Assembly (NCBI RefSeq): GCF_010015445.1
Contig: NC_053119.1
Location: forward strand, 24,963,883-25,027,882
Source of the DNA: Perca fluviatilis
Lineage: Eukaryota > Chordata > Actinopteri > Perciformes > Percidae
Direction of reading: 5' to 3'
Length of the DNA: 64,000 nucleotides
Shown: piece after piece, positions 1 through 11,659 of the stretch
Layout of the letters: the number at the start of each line of letters is the position of its first letter
How positions within the stretch are numbered: position 1 is the first letter of the stretch
The notes under the pieces: generated by a model
The model's database searches: none
The model's input: the letters and a program-made list of their open reading frames with translations, nothing else
What the model was told of the DNA's origin: nothing
Translations under genes and position numbers: made by a program

Positions 1-2276
1 GTTGTATATTGTGGGTTTTGGTTTGGTAATATTTATTTTCCACCCTACCACATGCATGCAACGTGATGAGGTATAAAAGCCCCAAAAAAGCAAGATGTAC
101 ACATGAAAAAATAAAATGAATTATTTTATTAAATAATAAAAAATACACAAATAAATTCAAGCAATTCCACAAATGCTTGGTAATGCATAAACCATAATTT
201 ATAAATTATACTGAAAGATGTGTGAAACAGTCATTTTATTTGTTAAAATCACGTTTTTTGTTTTGAAAAAACACATTTGTATTTGTTTAAAGGGACATTG
301 CGGCCATTGGGTTATATTTACTTCCCACACCCATTGTAAAGATTCAGGAAAAGCAATCAAGCAGTCTGTTATTACATTATTGTTGTCCCCCTGTAAGGGT
401 CATATTGTGTACTTCAATGTTTAATCCACAAAAAACAAATGTGACAACACAAAATTCAGACCTCAATAATAATAAACATTATCCTCATGAACAATATGAA
501 CATCACAACTTCCTTATCTCCTAACATTGCCACTAAACTTAAATCACTGATTTAGAATAGCTATTCAGTATATAAACACAATTTTTATAAGACTGTGTGG
601 CCCATGGTAAGACATTTTGGGGGTGTAGAAAAATGCATACTTTTACTTACTGTTCTGAAAAAAAGAGGTTTATTTCTGAAAATGTAAACACCTTGTGTTT
701 TTTATATCACCATCTGTAATCCAAGACCTTTGCCTCATCCTGCTACACTGTATATGAAATATCACATGCAGTTTATACTATCACACACATATACATATTG
801 TACCTTGTTCTTTTATGTCTTGCATTATTGTGTAAATTATGTTTTCTGTATATATGTGCTGCAGTTATTTGCACATCCTGAACTATAGGTGTTAGCCTAT
901 ACAGTACATAACACCTTTCTTCAGAAGCTGGTATGGACTCTGCTTCTTTTCCATTAGGAAACTGTCTGCTGCTTTTAAAGGGGATGAGATGAGGTAATGT
1001 GATTGGATGCTATGAAAGCCTGCCCCAACTTCATCTGCTGATAATATATTCCTCCCACTAACAATGTATTCATCCTGCCTCTGCCCCTTTTCCCAGATTG
1101 TACTGCACTCTGCCAGGATTGTGCTTAACTCTGTGTTACCAAAATTAGATTTCCACATCAATTTGCAATTTCTCTCTGAGTTTGTGCTTGTTTTTACCCT
1201 TGCCAATGGCCCGCTGTATTAATAATTAACTCATTCATTATAAAATATTCCATAAACAATCTTTCTACAATTGTCAACTTTAGCTTGGAAGATTATTAAA
1301 ATACAGAAGAAATAGTCGGTATGTCAGCAGGTAAGCCACTTGTGTAAGCTCCTATGCAAATCAGTAGACACTGTTCTTATCAAGAATTGGACAAGAATGT
1401 GGCTGTACTCTAAAATAATAAAATCGGCATATGCAAGCCCTGTTCGATGTGTTTCTCTGCTTAAATCAACTGGAGAATTTATGCATAAGGGAATTTTGAT
1501 GGCCTTACACCTCCACTTGCTTGTTCTGTTCTAACACTTGTCAAGTAAGCTTGTATTGCCATTCTGTTTCTCTGCACTTTAATTTGTTTCCAAGGCTTGC
1601 TTGAGTGTTCATCATCCCCAGAGCTTCTATCATCTACTGTTAAAGGTATACAAATATTGTAGGTTTGAGTATCTGATGTTAACACATTGGCGATAGGAAA
1701 TTTAGAAATAAATAGACACATCACACTGTCTCTTCTCTCTTTTTTCTTTCTTCAAGTTTTTTATATTTTATTAATTTTCCACATTATGTTTCATTTGCAC
1801 CTTCCACACATTGTATTTCTTTCTGTCTTTTAAAAATATCTTCAACTTTAGGGAATGAGCAGTTACCAGCATTAAGTGATATACTGTAAGTCACAATATG
1901 AAAGGGTGATATTTTCTTTCATTCAGTCATTATCTACATGCATTACACTTAATAAATAGATTGTCAATCTGCAGTCTCTGTGTAATTATGATGAAATACT
2001 AATTACAGCAGACCTGACCTGTGCTGGCATACCCACACACTCAAATGTCTACTCCAGATGGCAGAAGGTACAAAGCATGCCTGGGGATGTGACCTTTTTC
2101 AGGCATGTCTGCATTAGCATAGGGAGGACCTGTCCTATTAGGTTAAGATTCTAAATATGTCTCCTTTGAAACATATGACGAGCTGCATGTCCCCTGCCCT
2201 TTGCCATAATGTGCAACGTAATGCATGCGTTATGCCTTATGTGCGTGCACTCACAAATAAAAAAAATACATTGACG
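1..2276. other. AT-rich non-coding stretch
   Basis: No gene is supported here. The stretch is AT-rich, and its short open frames show no motif or splice structure I can defend. Positions 1101-1147 carry a 47-base segment that recurs in the same orientation at 3127-3173. Confidence 0.6.
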
Positions 2277-2440
2277 ATGGCGACACCAAGTCCTCCCGGA
2301 GTTGTGCCTTTTGTCATTAGTTTTGCTTTCAATAACAGTGGCAGTAAGCTAACAGCTGCATGCAAGGTGTGTGGCGCCCAATCAACAACGTCAAACTTCA
2401 TCAGGCATCTCAAAAAGTACCCAGATAGGTCAGTCACTCA
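2277..2440 (+). pseudogene. BED-type zinc finger exon relic (hAT transposase N-terminus)
   Basis: From an ATG at 2277 the frame reads a proline-rich start and then a BED-finger-like segment with the pair CKVC followed by TTSNFIRHLKK. In hAT transposases this N-terminal finger binds the transposon ends. The usual second histidine after HLKRK is not seen (the residues are HLKKYPDR), so the finger is degenerate. A GT at about 2430 could be a splice donor, but no downstream transposase exon was recognised. It probably belongs to the same relic as the subterminal repeats at 2790-2934. A chance frame is less likely because the CxxC...TTSNFIRHL pattern is specific. Confidence 0.45.
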
Positions 2441-2789
2441 CACGCTAAGAAAGTGAAACATTACATTTAGCATATTTCACATTCCACTTTTTGAATGAAA
2501 GAGACGTTACATTTAGCATATATCGCCACAGGTAACAAGCTAACCATCGCAAAGTGTTGTGCTAATGCTGGGAACAGGCAAATTGTATCTTTATAGTTGT
2601 ATCCATATGATGTGACAGACTTAAGTTAATATTTCACCAGGTCAGAGGGCTAGAGGGATGTGTTAAGTAGACCCCATAAAATTATGACACAACTGATTAT
2701 AATACTGTACTGTCTGGATGGTAGCTACTGGACATTCTTGGAATTCATAAGATTTAACAATATAGTGTTAGGGACAGATCAGATGGCCA

Positions 2790-2934
2790 GAGACTTAAGA
2801 CTTGACTTGGACTCGTGGCAAAAGACTTGAGACATCTTGAACTTGCCCCTCAAAGACTTGAGACTTGACTTGGACTCGAGCTGAAAGACTTGAGACTCGA
2901 CTTGGACTTCCAAAAAATGACTTGTGAACATCTC
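2790..2934. repeat. Subterminal repeats and one end of a hAT-like element
   Basis: At least four degenerate copies of GACTTGAGACTTGACTTGGAC are arrayed here. The block ends in CTTGTGAACATCTCTG, which reads CAGAGATGTTC from the other strand, a hAT-like terminus. Subterminal short repeats are usual binding sites of hAT transposases. The matching left end was not found, so the element is called from one end only. Confidence 0.45.
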
Positions 2935-4706
2935 TGCCACTACATCATGCTTAAGAGTGGGGCAAGGTCTTGGTTACAACATATTTTATTTATTTATTTA
3001 TTTATTTATATCTTTTATTTTGAACATGTAAATAAAATGAAACATCAGGAAAAAAATAGTAATATAAAAAAAACAGTTAAAAAATAAAAACCTCAGGAGT
3101 CAAACAACATACCGCTACTTCCACTACTACTGCACTCTGCCATGGTTGTGCTTAACTTTGTGTTACCTAAATTAAACAAACATCTAATGCTGTAATCTTG
3201 TTTTCAAAACATTTCCCACACACATAACCACCTCGTGGAGGTGCTACAAGAAAAGTCAGAGGATCACCAATTCATACAGATGAATCCACTGCGAACCATG
3301 AATGTCGGTACCAATGTTGTGCCTATCCATCTGGTAGATGTTGAGATATTTCACAGAATAGGAAGAAAAATTTGACATGCGTGTGATGCTAAAGGACAAG
3401 CCAAGGCATTAAAAAAGTCTGTAGGATTCATCCTTTGGGGACCATGGATCTGTCATGGCAAATAGTTGTTAAGATTCTTCAGTCTAGACCAAAGTGGTAG
3501 ACTCACGGTAAGACCGACATTGCCATCTCTAAAACAATGCCACTAGCATGGCTTAAAAGGCATCTATAAACTTAACTCCTCCCAAGCAGGACCCCTTGGT
3601 GTGGGGAAGAAACCAGTGTCTGTGGTTGTGCCCTTGTCATAGTGGTTAATATGCAGACGCCTAAACATATTCCCAATTAGTGCAGAAAAACCAACATTCA
3701 AAACAGAGTTTGCCTGGATATTGGAGATGCGTAGTTTTAATAGTATCTGGATATAAGGCGCATTAAATGACAAGCATAAATTGTGCTTTAAAGACTGGGA
3801 GTGATGTGTTCAGCTTGTCCAAAAGATCAATCCCTTGAAAATGTACGGTGCTGTCTTTGATCATTGAAATAAAACAGTTACAAGCAGAAGGTGTAAGTAT
3901 GCTGAACCTCAACAAGGCTCTTTGACTTTGGTCAACTTTACCATCTTGACGAGATGGAAAACAACATTACAGGAGTTGTCATTGTGGTTGCTATGAGCCC
4001 TTTATTTCAGGGTCCACAACTCTCAGAGAGACATGAGTGCATAAAGGTTAAATTTTTGTCATTTTCGCCACCCTTTGGAGTGACAAAGGCATTCAAGGCT
4101 TCCAATGTAAACTCCCCAAATTTCTTTGCACCTGTTCCACACTACAACTGCCAAGCTGGCGAGGGGCAACATAATCAGCAAGGCATAGAAAAGAGGAGTG
4201 AGGAGGTCAGTTGTCTATTTTCCACTATTTGTCCCCAGCTCCCTGACAGCCTGTTATACCTGCCACTTTACTGTTCACCAGGGAGAGTGCAGTGCATAGA
4301 TAAGCACTGAGATGCACATATAATCATCCATAAGGCTAGGTCTGAGGTGACACTTACTAAATGAATTGCATGTCTTTAAACTCTTGTAGGTTCCAGTCAA
4401 AGGTCTGCTGAGTAATTTTTATGTATATATATATAAATAACCTAACCACAGACACAATAACTGTATTATCAATTTGATACTTCAGAATAAAGATATCACC
4501 GTAAGCAAAGAGGCAGCAAGAACCCCCACTCTTTAGGCATATACTGTATGAATCCACATATACAATTAAACACACATCTTGTGATATTTTCGGAGTAGCC
4601 ATTGTAGTTGTTATAATTCGTAGGAATGCAGAGACCTTGCTTCAAAGTAGCCAGATGAGTCAAGAAACATCTGCAGTCAGATGATGATGACACTGATGTT
4701 TTCAGC
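2935..4706. other. Stretch without supported genes
   Basis: A TTTA microsatellite-like run lies at about 2984-3008. The second copy of the 47-base repeat lies at 3127-3173. No coding frame has recognisable motifs. Confidence 0.5.
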
Positions 4707-5001
4707 TAGAGCTAATGCCAATTATTTTCCCGATTAATCCTTTGGTTTTTCAAATGCCAGAAAACAGTAAGTTTTAACACAATTTCACCCAGTGTGGCAT
4801 CATTAAATTGCTTGTTTTGTCCAACCAACAGTCCGAAACACAAATATATAAAACAAAGAAAAGCAGTAAATCCTCACATCGGATGTAATTGTGGTTTTCT
4901 TAACAAAACGAAAATACTTAAAATTGCAAATCAGTTATTAAAACCTTTAATTAAATTTTGATTAACTAGTTGATTAATCAACTTGTTGTTAAAAAGCTCT
5001 A
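4707..5001. mobile_element. Short hAT-like MITE
   Basis: The 295-base block starts TAGAGCTAATG and ends AAAGCTCTA, giving a short terminal inverted repeat. It is rich in GATTAATC motifs near both ends, the pattern of abundant non-autonomous fish hAT elements. The flanking octamers TTTTCAGC and TTTTAAAC agree at 6 of 8 positions, compatible with a decayed 8-base duplication. It has no coding capacity. Confidence 0.55.
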
Positions 5002-5021
5002 TTTTAAACAAACCCCCCCAG

Positions 5022-5073
5022 CTTAAGCTAACATATGTGTTAGCTTAAGTTTTATAAAGGCACTTTATAAAAC
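5022..5073. repeat. Two abutting perfect palindromes
   Basis: The first has arms CTTAAGCTAACA (5022-5033) and TGTTAGCTTAAG (5038-5049) around TATG. The second has arms GTTTTATAAAG (5049-5059) and CTTTATAAAAC (5063-5073) around GCA. Both are perfect and share one base. They begin 20 bases after the MITE end. Confidence 0.85.
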
Positions 5074-8000
5074 TGTAATATCTACAGACAAACTTCCTGT
5101 TGAGCCCGGCGTAACTGGGTGCGCAATTAGGGATTTTTTGAAATCTCCAAATAAAATGTTTAAGATTATTTCGATAAATTGTTGACTTATTTACAACATG
5201 TTTGGCCACTCATGATTCTTGCCATTTTGGACTGTATTGTAGCATGTTCCGAGTACTCAGCAAATGCATTTGTTAGTTAAATAAGGTTCAAGTTGTAATT
5301 AGTTGATATTATTCTTTTCATTGGACAGGTGCTTGTTTCATTTTGTTTTTATCCATTTTAAATACTTGTTTCATTGCATTTGTTCTTTGAAAACCACGTT
5401 GTAAAACTATTCTGATAAGGGCTGATTACAGTAATACATTTTACTTGATTGAAAAGAGAGAATTAATTACTTGAGGTAGGTCTGTTTAAAAGAATTAAAG
5501 CAAAAACAGCATTGGATCTATTATTACAGCAAATGTATTACTTTGTAGAAGGACTTGGTTTGTAACATGAGTACAAATCAGTAGATTTAGGTAAAAGCCA
5601 GCTGTGGCTTACTCTAGAGGTCCACTGGTGTGCTCCTGTTTCCCACTTGTTTTTGATGCTGTTCCTATTGTTTTCCTTGTTTAATATTATATGGCACATA
5701 TGCTTGCTACTGAGACTAATGTTTTTGGTGTGGGATTTGTGCTGGATTAAGCTTCAAAAGAATGGCTGACGCGCTATTGTTCAATGCTGGCATGCTCAGT
5801 TCCCCATAGGGCTACTGGTTTAGTGCAGTTTGGGTTTCGTAAGAAGAAAATAAGAAGCAATATTATTCAACTTGTATTATTTTGCCAGCGAGTATGGAGA
5901 CAAAGTGGCTGAGGGCTAAACTGTGCAAACTGAGAATAACAACCCATGTGCGACGATTAAAACATTGTGCTGCGCTGCCACAATCATTCACGTATTCAGT
6001 TCAGCCAGACATAATGACATGCGACACACATTCTTTCATAATTAACGGCAAGTGAATGAATCAAATTCTGCTCACTTTTTCAAGTGATCCCGTCTTGATG
6101 GAAGGACTTTATCAATTGGACTGATTGAAGTATGTTTGCTCGGATTTTGATGACGCATTTAATTTCATTATGCATGGGTGAATGCTTTTTCTAATATCTT
6201 AATCAGCAGCAATTACCAGCCTTTCATCATCACCTCACTGCTTCAAGAATCACAAGTGGCATCAAGGGTTGTGCACACATGGCTCATCACCACATGCTCT
6301 CGCAGGGGTACAGCACTTGTCCAGTATCTCAGAGGCCTTGATTGCATACAAACAGATGATGGTGTAATCTAAATGCGTGTGCCATGCTACCTCTTATCTC
6401 AACAGGCTTGTGGGTGACAGAGGAGTGTAATTGCAATAAATAGAAACCGCCCACCACCAGTACTCCAGTCCTCTAGGACACAGGGCACCAGTGTATGGTG
6501 TACTTGATTCTTAGTCTAGTGCTTCACAATTTCGGTAATGTGTAATTACAGTTCATACAGTTAGGTTAGGTTAGATAAGACTGAACAAGAGGCAGGGACC
6601 CGTGATTGACGTTTAGTTGCCGGGATATTGATCACATGGCTTTTTCATGAAACTAATAAGACAGAAAAGAGGCAGTGCTTCCAGCTGAGACAATGTAGAT
6701 CTCTCTAAGGGACAGGCAGTAATTTATTTTGTAACCCGAGCAGCTAATATCTCACACAGAGGTCCAAGTAAGTGTTCAAACAATTTGCCTTTTACGACCA
6801 ACATCAATACGTATCCCACACATATAGCTAGTGTTGTATTTAGTGACATTTCACACGCTTTGATCTGTTCCAAATTAAGAAGTTGTGTGTGTTCTTCCAC
6901 AACTGCTCCACCATGCACAGCTCTGACAGTGAATACAATTCAACAAGCTCTGTGCAGCCACAAACAGGCGAGAACTCTGAAGGACGCAAGCTTAACGGCT
7001 TTTTCCTCCACTTATCTGGATGTAAATGGTCAAAACAAGCTCTCAGACCCGGAGTCATGAATTATACTGATGTCCAAACAGGGTAAATCATGTCATTCCT
7101 GACAGGTAGCATGATTACTCTCGCAGACGGGAACTGTAGCTTAGCAACAAAATTATAACCAGTTGATTTTGGTGGAAAGCCTTGCCATGCATCAGTTAGC
7201 ATGTCAATGTTAAGTCAGTGTAACTGTAGGGCATCAGTCCCCGCAGTCAGGGCTGCAAGGATGACAGAAAATAACTAGAATTTGTTGAAAAGAATAGAAT
7301 AACAATAATAACAATCATGTGGAAGGTAGCCCACGTGATCCCTCCAGTTTCCTATGATAAAATCATGAAAATGATCATAATAAAATCATGTGGGCTACAA
7401 AAAAAAGGTGTTGCATATTAACATTTATTCTGTAACATGAACCTTGTCCAGTGTCAGTGGGTAATAAATGCCTGGTTAACAACACCCAGACTACACATTG
7501 TTTTATACTGATATCTGAGGGGGTGAAGTAAGAAACAAGTAATGACTTTGAGCAGACAGTTCAACAGTCATAAAGTGTGTGTATAGAAGTTGTAAACTGA
7601 TCATTTTACACACCTTTACAGTTCACTTCTTAGTCCTCTATTTTTTTTTTTTTTTTATGTACTTCTCAACACCAATAATTCCGCTGACTTCTTTCCACCG
7701 GATGAGACACAGAGCTGTGCTAAAACCCCTTGGAGATCACAGAGGTGTACTCAGGAGATTCGCATAATGTGCCTCTTAAAGTCTTCTGCTGGTACCACCG
7801 TCCGACCTGTAGAGAGGCCGCCGCTGATTCTTATTCAAGCCACGCTTTCCCTTGGCATGAATACCCCTTCAAATCAAGAAAGAGGAAAAGGTTAATATAT
7901 GGACTGAAGAGTATCAGGAGGAAAAGGGAACTGATATGCTGCAAAGGTAAAGCTGGAAACGCCAACGTAGTATTCCAGTAATCATATTGCTGGTGGCATT

Positions 8001-8390
8001 GGAGAGGTGTTGTGTTCCCGGTGTGTATTCCCTGTGTCTCCGCCTCTTCGTGCACACCTTGTCCCCAGCTGTGGTGGAGGCACTGAGTGATAGAGCTGCT
8101 GCTGCTGCTGCTGTCCTTCCTGCTACAGCAGCAGTCTCTGCTCAAATAAATGCCTGGTCTGTCACAGTTCTCTGCTGCAACGCATTAGATTCATTCTTCC
8201 TCTCTCTCATACACTCCCTCCCTCTTTTCGCCCTCCTCCCTCCTTGCTCACTCTCCTTCGCTCGCTTGCACTCAGTCACACGTGAGGAGACAGAGTGGGA
8301 GCCTAGAATACAAATAGGCTGTCTTCCTTAAAGACATGATTGTGCTCCTTGAATTTGATGATTTTGTTTAAGCCAAAGTCAAAGCAGTGG
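5074..8390. other. Unique-looking stretch
   Basis: No gene is supported. An imperfect hairpin lies at 7326-7398 and a T-run at about 7640-7657. Positions 8195-8300 are pyrimidine-rich with CTCCCTC motifs and could be a promoter or 5'UTR, but this is not demonstrable. A short GCT trinucleotide run lies near 8096-8113. Confidence 0.5.
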
Positions 8391-8467
8391 ATGGACGAAG
8401 TAGATGTAATCTCTAGATACCTCTGCGTGTCTTTGATGTGCCTTACCTCCAATGGACTAAGCTGTCT
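8391..8467 (+). CDS. Possible first coding exon (unassigned)
   Basis: An ATG at 8391 opens 25 codons that end exactly at a consensus donor, GTAAGT (8468-8473). The peptide has a modestly hydrophobic middle (YLCVSLMCL) that could be a weak signal sequence. A pyrimidine-rich, 5'UTR-like stretch precedes it. Without splicing the frame stops one codon later. No acceptor exon was identified downstream and the family is not recognised. It may be coincidence. Confidence 0.18.
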
Positions 8468-8473
8468 GTAAGT

Positions 8474-9465
8474 GTTGGCTGTGAATCTGGACTGCAGACT
8501 ATTTCTATCTAGAAGAAAGAGAGAAAAATAAAAAATAAGTTTCTTTCAGAAAGAACAGACAGATGTTGAGAAACCCTGGTTTGATTCTGGGTCTGTGCAT
8601 AGTGACACTAGTTTTGGGATAGTGGCATCTCTGTCCCTGGAAGAAAAAACACACGCAACACAGCCCTAACCACAAAGGCCTTCTGCATGACTCTTCTGCA
8701 AATATTTATGAGCGCTGCAACAATACCTGTGTAAACCCAGCCCGTTGACCAGTATTTTAAATACCTGCGGAAGGCCAATCAGAGTTTTATGATGTGTTGT
8801 ATCAGTAACGTAAGTGCAAAAAAACATTTCTCTTGCACACTCACTTGCACTTGCAACCTAAATGTTGGCAGACGGTTACATTTTTAATAGAGTTGATGTT
8901 ATATTCTTTATTATTTTCTGTGCCTTTAAACAGGTGGCTTGATACTTATTTTCTGTCTTAACTAGCATGAGAAAAATGATGGTTCAATTTTGTAATTTCT
9001 CCCAGAGGATGTGATTGGCCCCAGATCACATATTGGAAGATATTCAAAAGCTAAAAGTACAGATTTTCGATTTGATGACTAATTCAGAGCAATCTTTAAA
9101 ATGACACCCCGAAGGCAACTGAACGGTAACACAAGCAATTGCTATTTCCTTGGGATACGAGCAGTCAAACTTCACACTTAACAGTCAGTATAGAGACTTT
9201 GTAACAAAAACAACAAGGCTATGAAGAACAGGCGAACAAAATGCCAACATTTAGTTAAATGACAGCTACGTTAGAGGCGGTGACAGGCCGCTTCGTGCTC
9301 GTGTGTTTGTGTGAGTGGGGGGTGTCTAAACTCAACTTTAAAAACTCTTTCATGCCATAGCGATGGCTAGAATTTACCTACTGACTGTTTAGTTATCAAT
9401 CATTATGCGGTAGGCAGAGTTGGAGAAAAAATAATATGCATTCAAATTTAAGTTAGGGAACTTAC
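8474..9465. other. Stretch without supported genes
   Basis: Non-coding by eye. The part near 9240-9330 contains GTGTTTGTGTGAGTGGGGGGTG-type sequence that resembles a repeat, but no boundaries were found. Confidence 0.4.
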
Positions 9466-9598
9466 CTTGAATAATGGACTTGTCAGAGACATCAAGGCTT
9501 TTGGCAAAATACAAGATTCCAAGTCGCAATTGCCAATGTGGCATCAATGCCCATACTGGAACTACTTTTCCATAAGCCTCTCTCTTGATTTTCCATAG
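9466..9598 (-). CDS. Candidate exon, unassigned
   Basis: On the minus strand a frame rich in hydrophobic and basic residues (YGKVVPVWALMPHWQLRLGI) runs up to AAG|GTAAGT, a consensus donor at about 9465. The upstream acceptor is uncertain, because a pyrimidine run occurs but the nearest AG follows an A-rich piece. It lies 1.6 kb downstream of the frame ending at 11216, so the two are not obviously one transcript. It could equally belong to an old transposon. The family is not recognised. Confidence 0.3.
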
Positions 9599-9599
9599 C

Positions 9600-11215
9600 A
9601 GGAAAAGTACATGTGTGACAAATAACATGGTGGATGCGTTGCTTATTTACATTAGATTTGTCAGAAAGTCATACCAGAGCCCTTGTATTGGCATACGTAA
9701 AAAATATGCAGACATCATTAATGTTATTAGATACAGCTATGCTCGAGACGTGAAAATGTCTTTGAAAAGGGATAGAAAATAGCAGACTCCCTGGGCAGTT
9801 CACTACCTGGACCATTAGACTGACTGAGCACCAGTTTAATACACGCTCTTAGTGTTTGAGTCACTCTAGTTACATTGTTATTGGATTTCTCTGCGTGCCA
9901 GTTGATTCTACTGGGCTTTGTTTGGCTTATCCTGTCTACCCACTGCAGACTGAAAGCATGCCTGACCATCTAGTTAACTTTACATTGTCAGATGGATCTG
10001 CTCCTGGGCCTGAGTCCTGCCTGACTGTACCTTTGTACATTTGTACAGACAGACAAATATGACAAATCAATTCCTGCTGTATAGTTCAAATGATGAACAA
10101 CCATCTAACTGTGTGTGCGCTAATTGTTATTTAAGAAAGCAAATGAGATCAGTATCATGTTCAGCAATGCCTTACACATGCAGATAAATATAGAAAAATT
10201 TACAATAATCTTGTGAAGGCAAATACTTTATTTCAGGCTATAAACTGCTGTTATCCAGCTGTCAAATTAATACAATCCTGTACAGTGGAATTCGGGTACT
10301 TACTAAACTTATTTTCCCTACCCATTTTGCATTCCCAACTTTTATGAAAGTAATACTGAATAAGTACAAATTATGAATAACAAACAGACATTTTCTGTTA
10401 TCTCATTTATTTTCTATAGGAATAATGTGTAACAAACCCAGTGGCTCAAACCTTTAACTACCCAAGCCTGCTAATGCAAAAATATACCAGTGAAGGATGT
10501 AAGTGCCTCTTACATTAAACAATAATATTCATGTGTGCTATCTTGTACAATGCTGCTCCTGTGTAAAAGCTGTAACAAGCTTAAAAGGACTATTTCAGAT
10601 CCAAGTTGAGAAACAGCAAACATTACAGATCACAGAGGTCAGGTTCAGATAACCTCCAGATGCTGTTTTTAATGTTCCATTTTGATTTTCCATCTCCAGG
10701 GGGCACGGTTGATCTCTATCATCTATGACCATTTTTGCTTCCTATTATCTTATCTTGTTTTTATAACAGCTAAAGCTCACATATGTTTTACTTGGACTGT
10801 GTTGATGTATTTTCTTTTCATTTCTTATAGTGTGCTGCTGCTTTACCTGGAAACAAGCCTTGTTGAGCCTTTCATGATTATATGTATGTTGCATATTTTA
10901 ACCACACTTTTTGATCTCTTTCCTGAACCATCAACTCTACAGCTTACAAATGACCAGATTTTCAAACGATGAAAGGGACAAAGATCTGATTTAGATGTGT
11001 CTTATAAATTTGAAAAAAGAGTATAAACAGATGGCTGTTTCATATTTGTATTGTAGATCATGGGCATTACAGAATTAATCCACATAACGACGAGCTTCAA
11101 TTCTTCCCTTTTCCCCGTCCACAAAACCACATTTATGTTCAACTATCAGACATTACAGGCACCTATTCATGTCAACAGAGAAAACAATAATTTGTTCTCT
11201 CTTTTATCACTTTGA
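9600..11215. other. Stretch without supported genes
   Basis: AT-rich with no motif-bearing frame. If the minus-strand frame ending at 11216 is real, its 3'UTR would lie here; TTTATT (AATAAA on the minus strand) occurs near 10226 and 10403. Confidence 0.4.
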
Positions 11216-11659
11216 TTATACGCTGATGGTGCAGAAAAGGGTGAAGTCCTTGTAGATCTCTGGCACTTTGAGGACAGACCGATCCAGGAACTCCCACTGT
11301 TGTCTTTGTATAGTATGCTCCTATTAAAGACAGATTCATAGACATCAACACGTAATATATTAGGTGTACATAGCTTGCTTTAACACATTACTATCTACCT
11401 ACCCGATTTGGTTTTGTGGACATAGTAATTTTCTCCAGGCTGGTTGTGCACCCTGTGAATTTAAGCAAGAAACATAAGTGTATGTAACATGATTTTACTA
11501 TAATAAATTTTTACAATTGCATTATTATCAGACTTGCCAACCTTCTTGGTTTGTGCTACTGCTGCCTGTCCTCTGCACACAGGTGAGTGATGTGCTGACT
11601 GGCACGGGTCCATGCACATAGTGCAGCTGTGATGCAGCTCAACGGGTACTAAGTCACAC
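11216..11659 (-). CDS. Two-exon reading frame, possible 3' end of a host gene
   Basis: Exon A (11659-11542) follows a pyrimidine-rich acceptor (TCTTCTTCCAG) and encodes 39 codons with cysteines in the order C-x10-12-C-x2-C-x3-C-x8-C, including HHSCTMCMDPC. It ends in phase 0 at a GT donor (GTTGGC, a weak match). Exon B (11320-11216) follows TCTTTAATAG, begins in phase 0 and reads 34 codons to TAA, including EFLDRSVLKVPEIYKDF. The two exons join without a frame break across a 221-base intron. Exon A begins one base into a codon, so an upstream exon must exist to the right. The family is not recognised, and the residue composition looks protein-like. It might be a captured transposon domain. 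Confidence 0.45.
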
